From Chloroflexota bacterium (GTDB taxonomy: Bacteria > Chloroflexota > UBA6077 > FW602-bin22 > JACPRP01), in NCBI GenBank assembly GCA_016189905.1, contig JACPRP010000125.1:1-64000 (forward strand): DNA of 64,000 bases. Direction: 5' to 3'. The notes beneath the pieces are model-generated. The model did no database searches, was not told where the DNA came from, and worked only from the letters and a program-made list of their open reading frames with translations. The translations under genes were made by a program, and so were the position numbers. Below, in pieces: positions 31,943 to 40,627 of this stretch (position 1 is its first letter; every line of letters starts with the position of its first letter).

Positions 31943-34629
31943 ATCTCATACCCTCTCATATGGAAATTGATGGTGTTGTGACGATCCACGCACAAAGGCG
32001 CAAGCCCGAGGTCGCGTTCTGCCAGATTCACGAACCTGGCCTCTTTAAGTATGGCGCTCAAGCGTACGCTGGCATGAACCGGATTGGCTGTCGGATTGTA
32101 AAGCCGCAGAATAAGCGCGCCTTCACCCTCAGCTTTCTTGAGAGCGCTCATCGTCAGGTCGTCGGGCTCCACCGTGACGAAGCCTTGCGCCAGCGGCATA
32201 CGTCCGCCTTCGCCCCGCACTACCGTGCACAGTGGCGGCGCGACATACCGTTCGGCCTCCTGGTGTACGTTCGCGGTAAACCAGGTCCCGGCGTGGGGCA
32301 GTATCGCGTATTCGAAGACGTGCCTGCCGAGACACTGAGCATCAGGCGTTGGCAGGCCAGGTCCGGCGTTCCCGAAGCGCGTCTGCAGGTCGGGGCGAGA
32401 AAGCCAGCCCACTGAGCGCAGCAGGGTCAGGGCAACCGTCACTCCTTCGGCGCCAGGTATGACCTCGTATTCCGTCAGGCCACGGCTCAAGATAGCCAAT
32501 CCTCTGGCACCGTCGTTCACGTCGACGAAGGCGTGATGGGGATAGGTATTGACCGCGGTCTCCTCGTCCGGGCCCGGAGCGCGCTCCAGTTCCTCCTGGG
32601 GCAGACGAACCGGACGGCTCACCACCTCGAACTGCCCCAGCGCATTCGAGCGGTCGGTCTGGATCGGCGTAGGGAAGATAACACGCAAGACGTTATCCTC
32701 CGCCAGGTTCACCAGCTCGACACGAACCTCGACCCGTGGGTTTCCGGCGGTGAGGCTGACACGGGTGACCAGAGGACAGCCAACACGGTCCTCGGTGCGG
32801 CACAGTCTGTCCTCGTTGAGCCGCTTCGGCAGCAACACCGTGGCTTCAATCTCAAAAGTGGCGCGAACCGGCCCGTCTTCGACGAGCCTTATGTGCGGCT
32901 CGAATTCAGCCGTCGAGGTGACAATATCCTGTTCCGGCGGACAGTGCGTGTATTCGTCGCCACAGTCCCCCTTATCCTCCAACAAGTTCAACTGGGAATA
33001 GATCGTGTTATTCCGCTTGTCGACGATGTCGATGCTGCCGTTTCGATTGACGGCGACCTTCACAAGATCGTTTTCCAGGTAATCTGCGCCTGTCTTCAGG
33101 TCCGTCGTCGGCGCCTCCCCGTTTTGCAGATGAATGCTATAGGTGGTATAGCCGCACGCGGGCAGATCTCCGGGAAGAACCAGCAGCTCCAGCTCTTCGC
33201 CACGCCATTGGTGCGAGACATCGTCCGCGAGGATCTGCCGTACCTCAGATTGTGGCGCGGCCAGCATAGCCGGCTTCTGTCGGCCTTCGAGCTCAACCCG
33301 TCCCCGCACAGGATCGTAAAACAGCGACACGCGCTTGCGGGAGATCACCTGATGAGGCACAACCTCGCCAAGGTGATTTCTGACGTGAAACTCCTGGCCT
33401 AGCTCGAGGAAATCGACGTAGTGCTGGCAGACATCGCGACGCGGCTGGCCCAGCGGGTTGAAGGCCACGAAGGCCGCGTCGTCGCCGAGCGCACTCGCAT
33501 CCACCGCCGACGCCAGTCGGTCGATGCCGCGATAGATGACCTCCTCGGCGATTTCCTGCACCCAGCGGAAGCGCGACAACATGTCACGATGCACCGCGTC
33601 GACGCTGCAGCCGCAAATCGAATCGTGAGGATGATTCTGCAGCAGGTACTTCCAGGCCTGCCAGAGGAACGCGTGCGGATACGGCTCTCCGAGCAGCCAC
33701 GCCAGCGCCGAGATCGGCTCGGCGTATTTCTCCAGCGCGGTGAACGAGCGGAAGTTCTCGATCTTGAGATACATACGCGTCGAGATAACGCCCGGCGTCA
33801 CGCGCCCTGGGCACGGCTTGCGGAACTCGCCCCGGATCGTCTCCAGCTTCGGATTGGCGGCCTTCACTCGCTCGACGTATTCCGGCAGCGTCCCCTGCTT
33901 CAATCTGACGCCATTATCGAGGCGCTGGTTTGCCTGGGTGATGATCCGCTCGATCTCGTGCCTCGGCGCCAGATGGTCGCACCCGTTCATCAAGAGGATA
34001 TGATCCGTCGTCGCCATCGCTTTGATCTTCGCGACGAGGTGCTCGACGTTCTCGATGAAACGCTGGGGGGCGGAGGTAAGCTGCATGGCGTTGCAATAGC
34101 CACCCGGTAAGAATACGGCCAGGACAGCCGTGCCATCCGGCGCTTCCCAGAGAAACTCAGAGCTAACGGTCTGCACTCCGCGATAGATAATGGCGTTATC
34201 CAGGCCGAATCCCTGGAATATCTGGGGTATCTGAGATGGGTGGCCAAAAGTATCGGGAAGGTAGCCAACCGGCATCACACCACCGTATTGCTCGGCGATC
34301 AGGCGGCCGAGCAAAAGATTGCGCACCAACGATTCTCCGCTGACGAGGAACTCGTCGGGCAGCACGTACCATGGACCGATGAGGATGCGGCCGTTGCGGA
34401 TGTGCGCCGCCAGGCGCTGGCGATTCTCGGGACGGATCTCGAGGTAATCCTCCAGAACGATAGTCTGTCCATCCAGCGTGAAATACTTAAAACTCGGCTC
34501 GCCGTCCAGGGTATCCAGCAGTCCATCGATCATCTCGACCAGCCTCATGCGAAACCGCTGAAACGGCAGATACCATTCTCGGTCCCAGTGCGTATGGGAA
34601 ACGACCAACGCCGTCGTCTTCTCAGCCAC
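31915..34629 (-). CDS. GH38 alpha-mannosidase
   Basis: Zinc-dependent retaining alpha-mannosidase, 904 aa, first gene of the glycan operon. Zinc ligands and nucleophile are visible: VSHTHWDREWYLPF at the N-terminus (His and Asp), GYLPDTFGHPSQIPQIFQGF (nucleophile Asp), MNGCDHLAPRHEI, and HPHDSICGCSVDAVH, followed by the central helical bundle and C-terminal beta domains. No signal peptide, so it acts in the cytosol, like bacterial and class II enzymes. GTG 34629 has GGGGGTGG 5 nt upstream. With NagZ, NagA, NagB and the kinase it fits degradation of mannose/GlcNAc oligosaccharides such as N-glycan cores. No insertion like those of its neighbours is obvious. Confidence 0.93.
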   Translation of the reverse strand: MAEKTTALVVSHTHWDREWYLPFQRFRMRLVEMIDGLLDTLDGEPSFKYFTLDGQTIVLEDYLEIRPENRQRLAAHIRNGRILIGPWYVLPDEFLVSGESLVRNLLLGRLIAEQYGGVMPVGYLPDTFGHPSQIPQIFQGFGLDNAIIYRGVQTVSSEFLWEAPDGTAVLAVFLPGGYCNAMQLTSAPQRFIENVEHLVAKIKAMATTDHILLMNGCDHLAPRHEIERIITQANQRLDNGVRLKQGTLPEYVERVKAANPKLETIRGEFRKPCPGRVTPGVISTRMYLKIENFRSFTALEKYAEPISALAWLLGEPYPHAFLWQAWKYLLQNHPHDSICGCSVDAVHRDMLSRFRWVQEIAEEVIYRGIDRLASAVDASALGDDAAFVAFNPLGQPRRDVCQHYVDFLELGQEFHVRNHLGEVVPHQVISRKRVSLFYDPVRGRVELEGRQKPAMLAAPQSEVRQILADDVSHQWRGEELELLVLPGDLPACGYTTYSIHLQNGEAPTTDLKTGADYLENDLVKVAVNRNGSIDIVDKRNNTIYSQLNLLEDKGDCGDEYTHCPPEQDIVTSTAEFEPHIRLVEDGPVRATFEIEATVLLPKRLNEDRLCRTEDRVGCPLVTRVSLTAGNPRVEVRVELVNLAEDNVLRVIFPTPIQTDRSNALGQFEVVSRPVRLPQEELERAPGPDEETAVNTYPHHAFVDVNDGARGLAILSRGLTEYEVIPGAEGVTVALTLLRSVGWLSRPDLQTRFGNAGPGLPTPDAQCLGRHVFEYAILPHAGTWFTANVHQEAERYVAPPLCTVVRGEGGRMPLAQGFVTVEPDDLTMSALKKAEGEGALILRLYNPTANPVHASVRLSAILKEARFVNLAERDLGLAPLCVDRHNTINFHMRGYEICSIKLVKQ

Positions 34630-34673
34630 CGAAATCCACCCCCAAACGAAGAACGATGATCCGAGGAAACACA

Positions 34674-34701
34674 GAGTCTACCTGCCGGGACAGGTAGACT
34701 C
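34674..34701. promoter_or_regulatory. 11-bp perfect inverted repeat before the glycan operon
   Basis: GAGTCTACCTG (34674-34684) and CAGGTAGACTC (34691-34701) flank a 6-nt spacer, about 45 bp upstream of the GH38 start. It could be an operator for an unlinked sugar-responsive repressor or a hairpin in the 5' leader. No clear promoter hexamers were found next to it. Confidence 0.65.
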
Positions 34702-34865
34702 ATCTAAGTCAAATAATTCAATTGCTACAGCAGTCTTATTGACGCCACATAATGCACAACAACGATAGTCCACTTCAACCGCCCCACCTGCAGCATCTTG
34801 CGACGAGGCCAGGCCGCCATCTGCTTACCTATGAGCGGCTCGTCCTGACGCAAACTGCCGTACCC

Positions 34866-34986
34866 TACAGCGGTTTGCGCTAATATCGACCACTCGGTTC
34901 TCTGCTGAGGGCGACTGGCAGTCGCCCCTACAGTCGCCCCTACACAGTCTGGACAACAGCTCAATCTTTTCGCAAAACGCTATAAG
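34866..34986. repeat. MITE-like repeat with imperfect terminal inverted repeats
   Basis: The left end TACAGCGGTTTGCG (from about 34866) and the right end CGCAAAACGCTATA (34973-34986) are inverted repeats agreeing at 12 of 14 positions and resemble the ends of the element at 39713-39863. Inside is GGGCGACTGGCAGTCGCCC, a palindrome, with a second GTCGCCCCTAC copy. The 34630-35077 gap contains no gene. Confidence 0.7.
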
Positions 34987-35077
34987 TCTATTAGCGCCGC
35001 CATTATATCACTTATGTCTAGTCCAGACAACGGGAAACGAGAGGCAGAGAAGGCATTTGGTACTTTATTCCTATGGT

Positions 35078-36004
35078 TTACCTCACGCTGACACTGGCGA
35101 CACCGCTATCGACGTCCAGATCGATTCGGTCGATCGCGGAGTCCCAGTCGCTCGACACGAAGTACTCGCCCCTTCTGGGGAAACGTTCCTCGTCGACATT
35201 CGTCGAGCTCAGGCCTGCCCTGGCCCGCACCCTGGCCGCCATGGTCGGCAGTATCTCGATCCTGACCGAGGCGGCCCCGGCCTTCACGGTCGCCTTCGTC
35301 GATCCCGCCTGCGGCATCCTCAGGTCCAACGTGCTCGCGCCGACGTCGACCCACAGATCAGCAACATTCAGGTCGGTGAGATCCAGCAAGCTGCGGCTGG
35401 CGCCGGTCTTCACGCGCAGAGAAAGTGGGATATTCCGAGTTAGCTTGACGTCCCAGGAATCGCCCACGTTCGGTCCCACAAACGCCCAGGAGCGCGCCTG
35501 GCTCCTGAGCGTCAAGACGCCTTGCCCGTTAGATGCGTTGAAGTTCTTCTCCACCTGGCGTCCGCCGGTCCCCGGCACGATGTCGGCCTCGACCAGGTTC
35601 GAGGACTCCTTGGGAAGGCTGTCGATTGTTATGTCGCCCGCACCGAACTCGAGCTGCACGTTCGCGCTCGTAAGGTTCCCCGTCTCCTCGACGATTCGCT
35701 CGACCTTGGCCGATCCTGCTGCAATTGGACGTGATATCTCCCCTGCTGTAAGCGCGGCGAAGACTGTGACACCCGCCAGTACGACCACCGCGGTGATCGC
35801 TCCCACCCACGGCCAGGATCTGCCGAAAAGGACTTCGACGCCGAACAAAATCAGGATCACGGGCCAGAATCGCAACAGACTCTGCCAGAACCCCCAGCTC
35901 AGGTAGCCCAGGTTGCCGAGCAGAAACAGCACCCCGATCGTTATGAGTATCAGTGGACCGACGAACGAGCCTCGACGTACTTTATGCGTCACTTCGCTGC
36001 GCAT
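35078..36004 (-). CDS. Membrane protein with LiaI/DUF5668 head and toast-rack (DUF2154-like) domain
   Basis: Envelope protein of 308 aa from ATG 36004, chosen because AAGGAGGT lies just upstream; the 28 extra residues in the track belong to the overlapping gene. Residues 15-90 hold three hydrophobic segments (GPLILITIGVLFLLGNLGYL, LLRFWPVILILFGVEVLFG, AITAVVVLAGVTVFAAL). The rest is a repeated beta pattern (VQLEFGAGDITIDSL, LRVKTGASRSLLDLTDLNV, VKAGAASVRIEILP) typical of toast-rack beta-helix folds seen in LiaF/VraT-like stress sensors. The four base-pair-rich overlap (16 bp) with the PspC gene marks an operon. Likely a cell-envelope stress component; exact role unknown. Confidence 0.82.
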   Translation of the reverse strand: MRSEVTHKVRRGSFVGPLILITIGVLFLLGNLGYLSWGFWQSLLRFWPVILILFGVEVLFGRSWPWVGAITAVVVLAGVTVFAALTAGEISRPIAAGSAKVERIVEETGNLTSANVQLEFGAGDITIDSLPKESSNLVEADIVPGTGGRQVEKNFNASNGQGVLTLRSQARSWAFVGPNVGDSWDVKLTRNIPLSLRVKTGASRSLLDLTDLNVADLWVDVGASTLDLRMPQAGSTKATVKAGAASVRIEILPTMAARVRARAGLSSTNVDEERFPRRGEYFVSSDWDSAIDRIDLDVDSGVASVSVR

Positions 36005-36474
36005 AGGTACCTCCTTATTCGACCAAAAATCAGCAGTAGTCCGATCGCCACAAGGACCAGTGGCCAAACCAGGTTGAAGTTCACCCATCTGAAAAAGCCC
36101 AGGTTGCCCAAGAGGAACACCATTCCGAGCCCGATCAAGATAAGCGCAAGGACATCACGTCCACGGTCTTGTCGCTCGACGCGCTCCTGGTCGGTGAGGA
36201 AAGCCTCAGGGCCTGACTCCGATTCGCTCCCCAGTTTGCCCGTCTCACGGAGGTCCTGCTCCGCCAGCGCCGTGGGCCTTCTTGTCTGCACCGTTTCCTC
36301 CGGCATAACGAGCGCCAGAACGATATAGGCCAGAATACCGATACCGTTCAGAAAGGCCAGGGCCACGAAAGCCAGCCGCACGATCACCGGATCGACGTCG
36401 AAGTAGTTCGCCAGCCCGCCGCAGACGCCGAAGATCATCTTATCTGTTCGACCTCGTTGCAGTTTTCTCGTCAT
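35989..36474 (-). CDS. PspC domain protein with LiaI-like membrane segments
   Basis: Membrane protein of 161 aa from ATG 36474 (GGAGGAG just upstream). The PspC domain at the N-terminus is clear: GRTDKMIFGVCGGLANYFDVDPVIVRLAFVALAF followed by IGILAYIVLALVMPEE. A charged linker (about 75-115) leads to two more membrane helices, VLALILIGLGMVFLLGNLGF and WPLVLVAIGLLLIFGRI, which match the DUF5668/LiaI head of the next gene. The stop overlaps that gene's start by 16 bp. Together they look like an envelope stress pair of the PspC/Lia kind. Confidence 0.88.
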   Translation of the reverse strand: MTRKLQRGRTDKMIFGVCGGLANYFDVDPVIVRLAFVALAFLNGIGILAYIVLALVMPEETVQTRRPTALAEQDLRETGKLGSESESGPEAFLTDQERVERQDRGRDVLALILIGLGMVFLLGNLGFFRWVNFNLVWPLVLVAIGLLLIFGRIRRYLCAAK

Positions 36475-36736
36475 ACTATCTCCTCCAGCTAAACCTCCGC
36501 TCGTCATTCTATCTGCTCTCACACATCCCTCCTATCTGGGCGTCCAGCTTTCCACTTGCCTCTGCATGATATTCGTACCGTCGCATCAGAAGTTACCTTC
36601 ATCCATCACCACTGTACCATCTGACCCTCCAGCGTGCGCCCTCCAACTGGCGGGATTTGCATCTGGAGGCCTGGCCAGCGTTCCTCCTGGCCATCTGACC
36701 AGGGACGTGGGGAGCGCCCCGGTGTTGCCAAACACC

Positions 36737-36766
36737 TTGACACTACCTGTCCGATTGTGTTACTTT
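36737..36766 (+). promoter_or_regulatory. Possible promoter before the GT2 gene
   Basis: A perfect TTGACA (36737-36742) is followed 18 bp later by TACTTT (36761-36766), a weak -10. It would read the glycosyltransferase, methyltransferase and exporter genes. The rest of the 36475-36910 gap shows no gene. Confidence 0.4.
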
Positions 36767-36910
36767 CAAGGCGGGATGAGCGCTGGCGTCAGGGTGATCC
36801 AGACGCGCGGGAGCGTCTCTGACAGGCCCGATCATTCCCCGTCGCCGAGCGCTGCCGACCGAATCCCGCCAGTTTCGACGGAGAATTGATGGTGCAAGGA
36901 GAACAGCAGG

Positions 36911-37726
36911 ATGGACTGGAAAACCGATACAGACATTCGTAAGGTGAGCGAGTCCGTTTCCGTTTTCTTCCCGGCCTACAACGATGGTGGGACGATAGCG
37001 AGCATGGTGATTTCCGCTGACACGGTCTTGCGCACCTATACCACCGATTACGAGATCATCGTGGTCAACGACGGCAGCTCGGACTATACGCAGGAGATGC
37101 TCGACGAGCTCGAGACGAAGTACGACCGTTTAAGGATCGTGAAACACGTCAAGAACCGAGGCTACGGCGGCGCTATTCGTTCCGGACTCTCTAGCGCGAC
37201 CAAGGATCTCGTCTTCTACACAGATGGAGACGCACAATACGACCCGCACGAAATAGTCCTTCTTTTCGGTGCGCTTCGCGATGGGGTCGACGTAGTCAAT
37301 GGCTACAAGATCTCGCGCAACGACCCGCTGCACCGCATAATTATCGGCCGCCTCTATCACTGGACGGTCAGGACAGCTTTCGGGCTGAACCTCAAGGATG
37401 TGGATTGCGATTTTCGCCTGATTCGACGGTCCGTCCTTGACCGGGTGCAACTGATATCCAATAGCGGCGTGATCTGCGTCGAGATGATGAAGAAGATACA
37501 GGATGCCGGGTTTGTCATCGAGCAGGTGCCAGTCCACCATTTCCATCGAGCCTACGGCATCTCCCAGTTCTTCAATTTCCGCAGGGTTTTCAAGACGCTG
37601 GTCGATCTGACCAGGCTCTGGTTCGAGTTGGTACTCTTCAAGAAGCAGCCATCGGCCGAGCCATCCCCCTGCGAGACTGCCCCTCAGGCTGGGATTGAAG
37701 GGGTTGGGAGAATTTCGGGCAGGTGA
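36911..37726 (+). CDS. GT2 family glycosyltransferase (dolichol-phosphate mannosyltransferase-like)
   Basis: Cytosolic-face GT-A glycosyltransferase, 271 aa. Motifs: SVFFPAYNDGGTIASMV at the N-terminus, YEIIVVNDGSSDYTQEML, NRGYGGAIRSGL, the nucleotide-sugar/metal site YTDGDAQYDPHE, and VDCDFRLIRRSVLD. It lacks a C-terminal membrane pair, ending in a Pro-rich tail. It likely moves a sugar onto a polyprenyl phosphate or lipid. The methyltransferase gene starts inside its stop (GTGA), so the two are translated together and probably modify the same glycolipid or polysaccharide. Confidence 0.9.
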   Translation: MDWKTDTDIRKVSESVSVFFPAYNDGGTIASMVISADTVLRTYTTDYEIIVVNDGSSDYTQEMLDELETKYDRLRIVKHVKNRGYGGAIRSGLSSATKDLVFYTDGDAQYDPHEIVLLFGALRDGVDVVNGYKISRNDPLHRIIIGRLYHWTVRTAFGLNLKDVDCDFRLIRRSVLDRVQLISNSGVICVEMMKKIQDAGFVIEQVPVHHFHRAYGISQFFNFRRVFKTLVDLTRLWFELVLFKKQPSAEPSPCETAPQAGIEGVGRISGR

Positions 37727-38463
37727 ACAAAGAAGAGTACGAAAACATGTATCACCTGGAGGATACTCACTGGTGGTACATGGGAATGCGCCACATCGTG
37801 TTCGATTTCCTCGCAAAGTACGCCACCAAGTCCCGTGATGGCTCTCTGTCGATTCTCGACGCTGGGTGTGGGACCGGAGGCATGCTCAAGCATCTGCAGA
37901 AACTCGGACAGGCGACCGGCATCGACGCCTGTGAAGAGGCGCTCGAGTTCTGTCGGCAGCGCGGGCTGCAGCGGCTGGCGCTCGCCTCAGTCACCGACAT
38001 ACCATTCGCCGATACCTCCTTCGATCTGATAGTTTCCTTCGACGTTCTCTACCACAAAAACGTGCGGGACGACGTCGCCGCGATGAGGGAGTTTCACCGC
38101 CTTTTGAAGCCAGGCGGCCATCTGTTGATTCGGCTGCCAGCCTACAACTGGCTGCGCGGCAGCCACGACGAAGCAGTGCACACGCGGCAGCGATACGATT
38201 CGACCGAGCTCAGGCAGAAGATGTCACGGGCAGGTTTTCAGGTAACGAAGGTTACCTACGCCAACTCGATACTCTTTCCACTGGCTGCGACGAAGCGCCT
38301 GACAGAGATGGCCTTTGGCTTGCGCAGCAAGTCCGATGTCAAGGAGGTCTCTCCACTGCTAAACCGCACCCTCGCGATGGTGCTCGGAATCGAGGCGAGA
38401 CTTCTAAACCTGACGAGCTTGCCCTGGGGACTGTCGGTGTTCGCGCTGGGAAAAGCATTATGA
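37723..38463 (+). CDS. Class I SAM-dependent methyltransferase
   Basis: Methyltransferase of 246 aa. The N-terminus NKEEYENMYHLEDTHWWYMG is typical of a bacterial family that often sits beside glycosyltransferases. Motif I is ILDAGCGTGGMLKHL, the acidic residue ending strand 2 is in ATGIDACEEAL, and motif IV is FDLIVSFDVLYH, with GGHLLIRLPAYNW after it. The GTG start (37723) overlaps the GT2 stop by four bases. The acceptor may be a sugar or lipid; not decidable. Confidence 0.9.
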   Translation: MNKEEYENMYHLEDTHWWYMGMRHIVFDFLAKYATKSRDGSLSILDAGCGTGGMLKHLQKLGQATGIDACEEALEFCRQRGLQRLALASVTDIPFADTSFDLIVSFDVLYHKNVRDDVAAMREFHRLLKPGGHLLIRLPAYNWLRGSHDEAVHTRQRYDSTELRQKMSRAGFQVTKVTYANSILFPLAATKRLTEMAFGLRSKSDVKEVSPLLNRTLAMVLGIEARLLNLTSLPWGLSVFALGKAL

Positions 38464-38486
38464 TCCTTCGTCAGCGAACGTTTTGA

Positions 38487-39677
38487 GTGCCTGTCACCTT
38501 GGACGCGAGAGATGATTCGACGCAGAAAACATCGCCTCGGGAGAGAATCTTCACACCAGGCTTCGCTCTAAACTGCGCGGCCTCCTTCGGATCGTTCATC
38601 AGCTTCTACGTGATGCTGGCCTCACTCCCCCTCCTCGTCGTCAAGGAACTGGAGGGTCAAGAATCCGATGTCGGCCTGGTCATGGGCGTCTTTGCGGTCA
38701 GCGCAGTGACGGTGCGTCCGTTTGTCGGCAGGGCAGCGGACCGATGGGGGAGAAAGGGATTGATGGCTGGGGGCGCCGCGCTAATGGTGATGACAGCCAT
38801 CGCCTTCATCCTGGTACCGAGCATCACCTTCCTCCTACCGCTTCGCTTCGTGCAGGGCATGGGATGGGGCGCGTTCAGCACGGCCGCGGCGGCACTGATC
38901 GCCGATGTCGCTCCGGCGAGCAGGCGTGGAGAGGCGCTAGGCTACTATGGAATGTTTGCGGGCATCGCGATGGCAGTTGGTCCCGCCGTTGGCGTCTTCC
39001 TCGCCGATAGCTACGGCTTCCCTGCGATGTTTGCGCTATCCGCCGCCGCAGCGGCGGCCGGCATGGTATGTTCGCTAGCCATCGTGGAGCCACGGCCCGC
39101 TCTCCAGAGAAGTGCGGCGCCGCTGAGCCTTACGAACACCTTGCATCGCAAGTCGTTTTTCCCATCGAGCGTCATATTCTGCAGCTCGGTGCCCTACTCC
39201 GCGGTGATGACCTTCATCCCCGTTTTCGCCGCGGCGCAGGGAATCGGCAACCCGGGCCTGTTCTTCACCGTCTACGCTATTTCCCTCGTGGTATTTCGCG
39301 CGCCAATCGGTAAGCTGTCAGACATCCTTGGCCGCAAGCCGGTCATAGGGCCAGGGCTGGTGGTGGGCGCTCTTTCGCTCGCTATTCTGTCGCAGGCTGG
39401 GTCGATGCCTATGTTCGTCCTGGTCGCCTTCCTCTATGGCCTTCACTTCGCGGCGGTGCAGCCGCTGCTGATGGCGATGACCGTCGACCGCGTTTCCCCT
39501 GGCGAACGTGGCGCGGCGATGGGCACATTCACCCTGGCCATGGACCTTGGCATCGGCATCGGCGCGTTCCTCTGGGGATACGTCGCCGAGGCGGTCGGCT
39601 TCAACTCGACCTATGTCATCGCGGCCGCGCTCACGTCAGTGGGCCTCGGCGTTCTCTTGCTTGGGCGAAGGCGATAA
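38487..39677 (+). CDS. MFS transporter (drug/sugar exporter type)
   Basis: Twelve-helix major facilitator, 396 aa. The loop 2-3 signature is VRPFVGRAADRWGRKGLM, with the symmetrical one FRAPIGKLSDILGRKPVIG in the second half; motif-C-like GYYGMFAGIAMAVGPAVGVFL lies in helix 5, which points to an exporter. Hydrophobic segments are spread over the whole length. The start codon is GTG with a weak ribosome binding site, 23 bp after the methyltransferase stop, so it is probably co-transcribed. Substrate unknown. Confidence 0.9.
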   Translation: MPVTLDARDDSTQKTSPRERIFTPGFALNCAASFGSFISFYVMLASLPLLVVKELEGQESDVGLVMGVFAVSAVTVRPFVGRAADRWGRKGLMAGGAALMVMTAIAFILVPSITFLLPLRFVQGMGWGAFSTAAAALIADVAPASRRGEALGYYGMFAGIAMAVGPAVGVFLADSYGFPAMFALSAAAAAAGMVCSLAIVEPRPALQRSAAPLSLTNTLHRKSFFPSSVIFCSSVPYSAVMTFIPVFAAAQGIGNPGLFFTVYAISLVVFRAPIGKLSDILGRKPVIGPGLVVGALSLAILSQAGSMPMFVLVAFLYGLHFAAVQPLLMAMTVDRVSPGERGAAMGTFTLAMDLGIGIGAFLWGYVAEAVGFNSTYVIAAALTSVGLGVLLLGRRR

Positions 39678-39712
39678 CTCCAGCATCTCCTCAACCAGAA
39701 TGCTCCGATGCC

Positions 39713-39863
39713 TATAGCAGTTTGCAAAGGATTTTGGCTGGCGGAGCAGCCACCGATATACCGAGCGTATGCAATGTAGCGCGGGGGCTCGTCCCCCGCC
39801 CCGCCCAGCGGGGGGAGGAGCCCCCGCGCTACGGGTAGCCATATCAAAATGCAAACTGCTATA
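39713..39863. mobile_element. 151-bp MITE-like element with 14-bp terminal inverted repeats
   Basis: The ends TATAGCAGTTTGCA (39713-39726) and TGCAAACTGCTATA (39850-39863) are perfect inverted repeats. Inside, GTAGCGCGGGGGCTC (39776-39790) pairs with GAGCCCCCGCGCTAC (39818-39832). Its left half is nearly identical to 14415-14494. It has no coding capacity, so if mobile it depends on a transposase from elsewhere. The TA at each end may be part of a target duplication. Confidence 0.82.
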
Positions 39864-39976
39864 TGAGCACTCTTCGCGGGAGCGTTTTGTCGCACCCTTT
39901 GTGAAAGGGAGGGGATATCTTGACCGCGTTCATCGTTCGGTCGCGTTTGCGCCTACTGCATAGAGGGAGGCGTGAG

Positions 39977-40073
39977 GTGGAGACGCGCTTCAAGTGGAAG
40001 GACGTCTCCACGCCTGCGCGCTATGTGCCACTATCGATGGAGACCGACGCGGATTTTGAAAACCGCGTCGGTC
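39977..40073. terminator. Two strong hairpins beyond the ABM-like gene
   Basis: GTGGAGACG (39977-39985) pairs with CGTCTCCAC (40003-40011), and GACCGACGCGG (40042-40052) pairs with CCGCGTCGGTC (40063-40073) with a TTTTgAAAA top. The second lies 12 bp past the stop of the minus-strand ABM-like gene and probably ends it. No gene is seen between 39864 and 40084. Confidence 0.6.
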
Positions 40074-40084
40074 TATTTGCAGTG

Positions 40085-40438
40085 CTACATTCGGAGCGGC
40101 GACTGTCCCTTGCTGAAGAAGGTTATCTCTCCGTCGTGCCACTCGGGCTCGCCCTCCATAAAGCTCAACATTTTTTTGTAACGAGCATCTTGCTCAGGAC
40201 TCTTGGCGTTGGCCCAATACTTATCTTTGTTTTCGAACACGACGGCCATGAAGCAATCGTTGGGGTCCGAATCCATGCGGTAGATATACGTACCGACGAT
40301 GCCAGGTATCTGCTTCATGTTTTCTTGAAGTTCTTTCGACAGCATATCGAACGAGGCACCTGACTTCAGGCGGAAGTGAGCTACTGTTCCGTACACTTTG
40401 GTCTCCTTGTGAATTTGCTCTCGAATCGGCTTGGCCAT
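40085..40438 (-). CDS. Antibiotic biosynthesis monooxygenase (ABM) superfamily protein
   Basis: Small dimeric alpha/beta barrel (ferredoxin-like) protein of 117 aa from ATG 40438; ATG 40486 would add 16 residues that do not look conserved. The core strands GTVAHFRLKSGASFD, GIVGTYIYRMDSDPND and FMAVVFENKDKYWANA, then the helix with ARYKKMLSFMEGEPEWHDGEI, fit the ABM/YdhR-like fold. Such proteins range from heme-degrading to quinone monooxygenases and many have no known reaction. Isolated gene. Confidence 0.75.
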   Translation of the reverse strand: MAKPIREQIHKETKVYGTVAHFRLKSGASFDMLSKELQENMKQIPGIVGTYIYRMDSDPNDCFMAVVFENKDKYWANAKSPEQDARYKKMLSFMEGEPEWHDGEITFFSKGQSPLRM

Positions 40439-40627
40439 TCGGCTCTTTTGAGCCAGAGCATTAACTAATTGCAAGAAATGTGCCATTCAATGGTCTTCCT
40501 TCGGCGGACGAGAGGTGAAGATGGCTCAGCCGCCTCTTTCGTTGTTCGAATCGCCGCAGGGGTTGTAATAATGGGCGTTAGATAATATAATTCTGCGCGG
40601 CGCGAGTAAGTCGGCGAGGGGGGTAGA

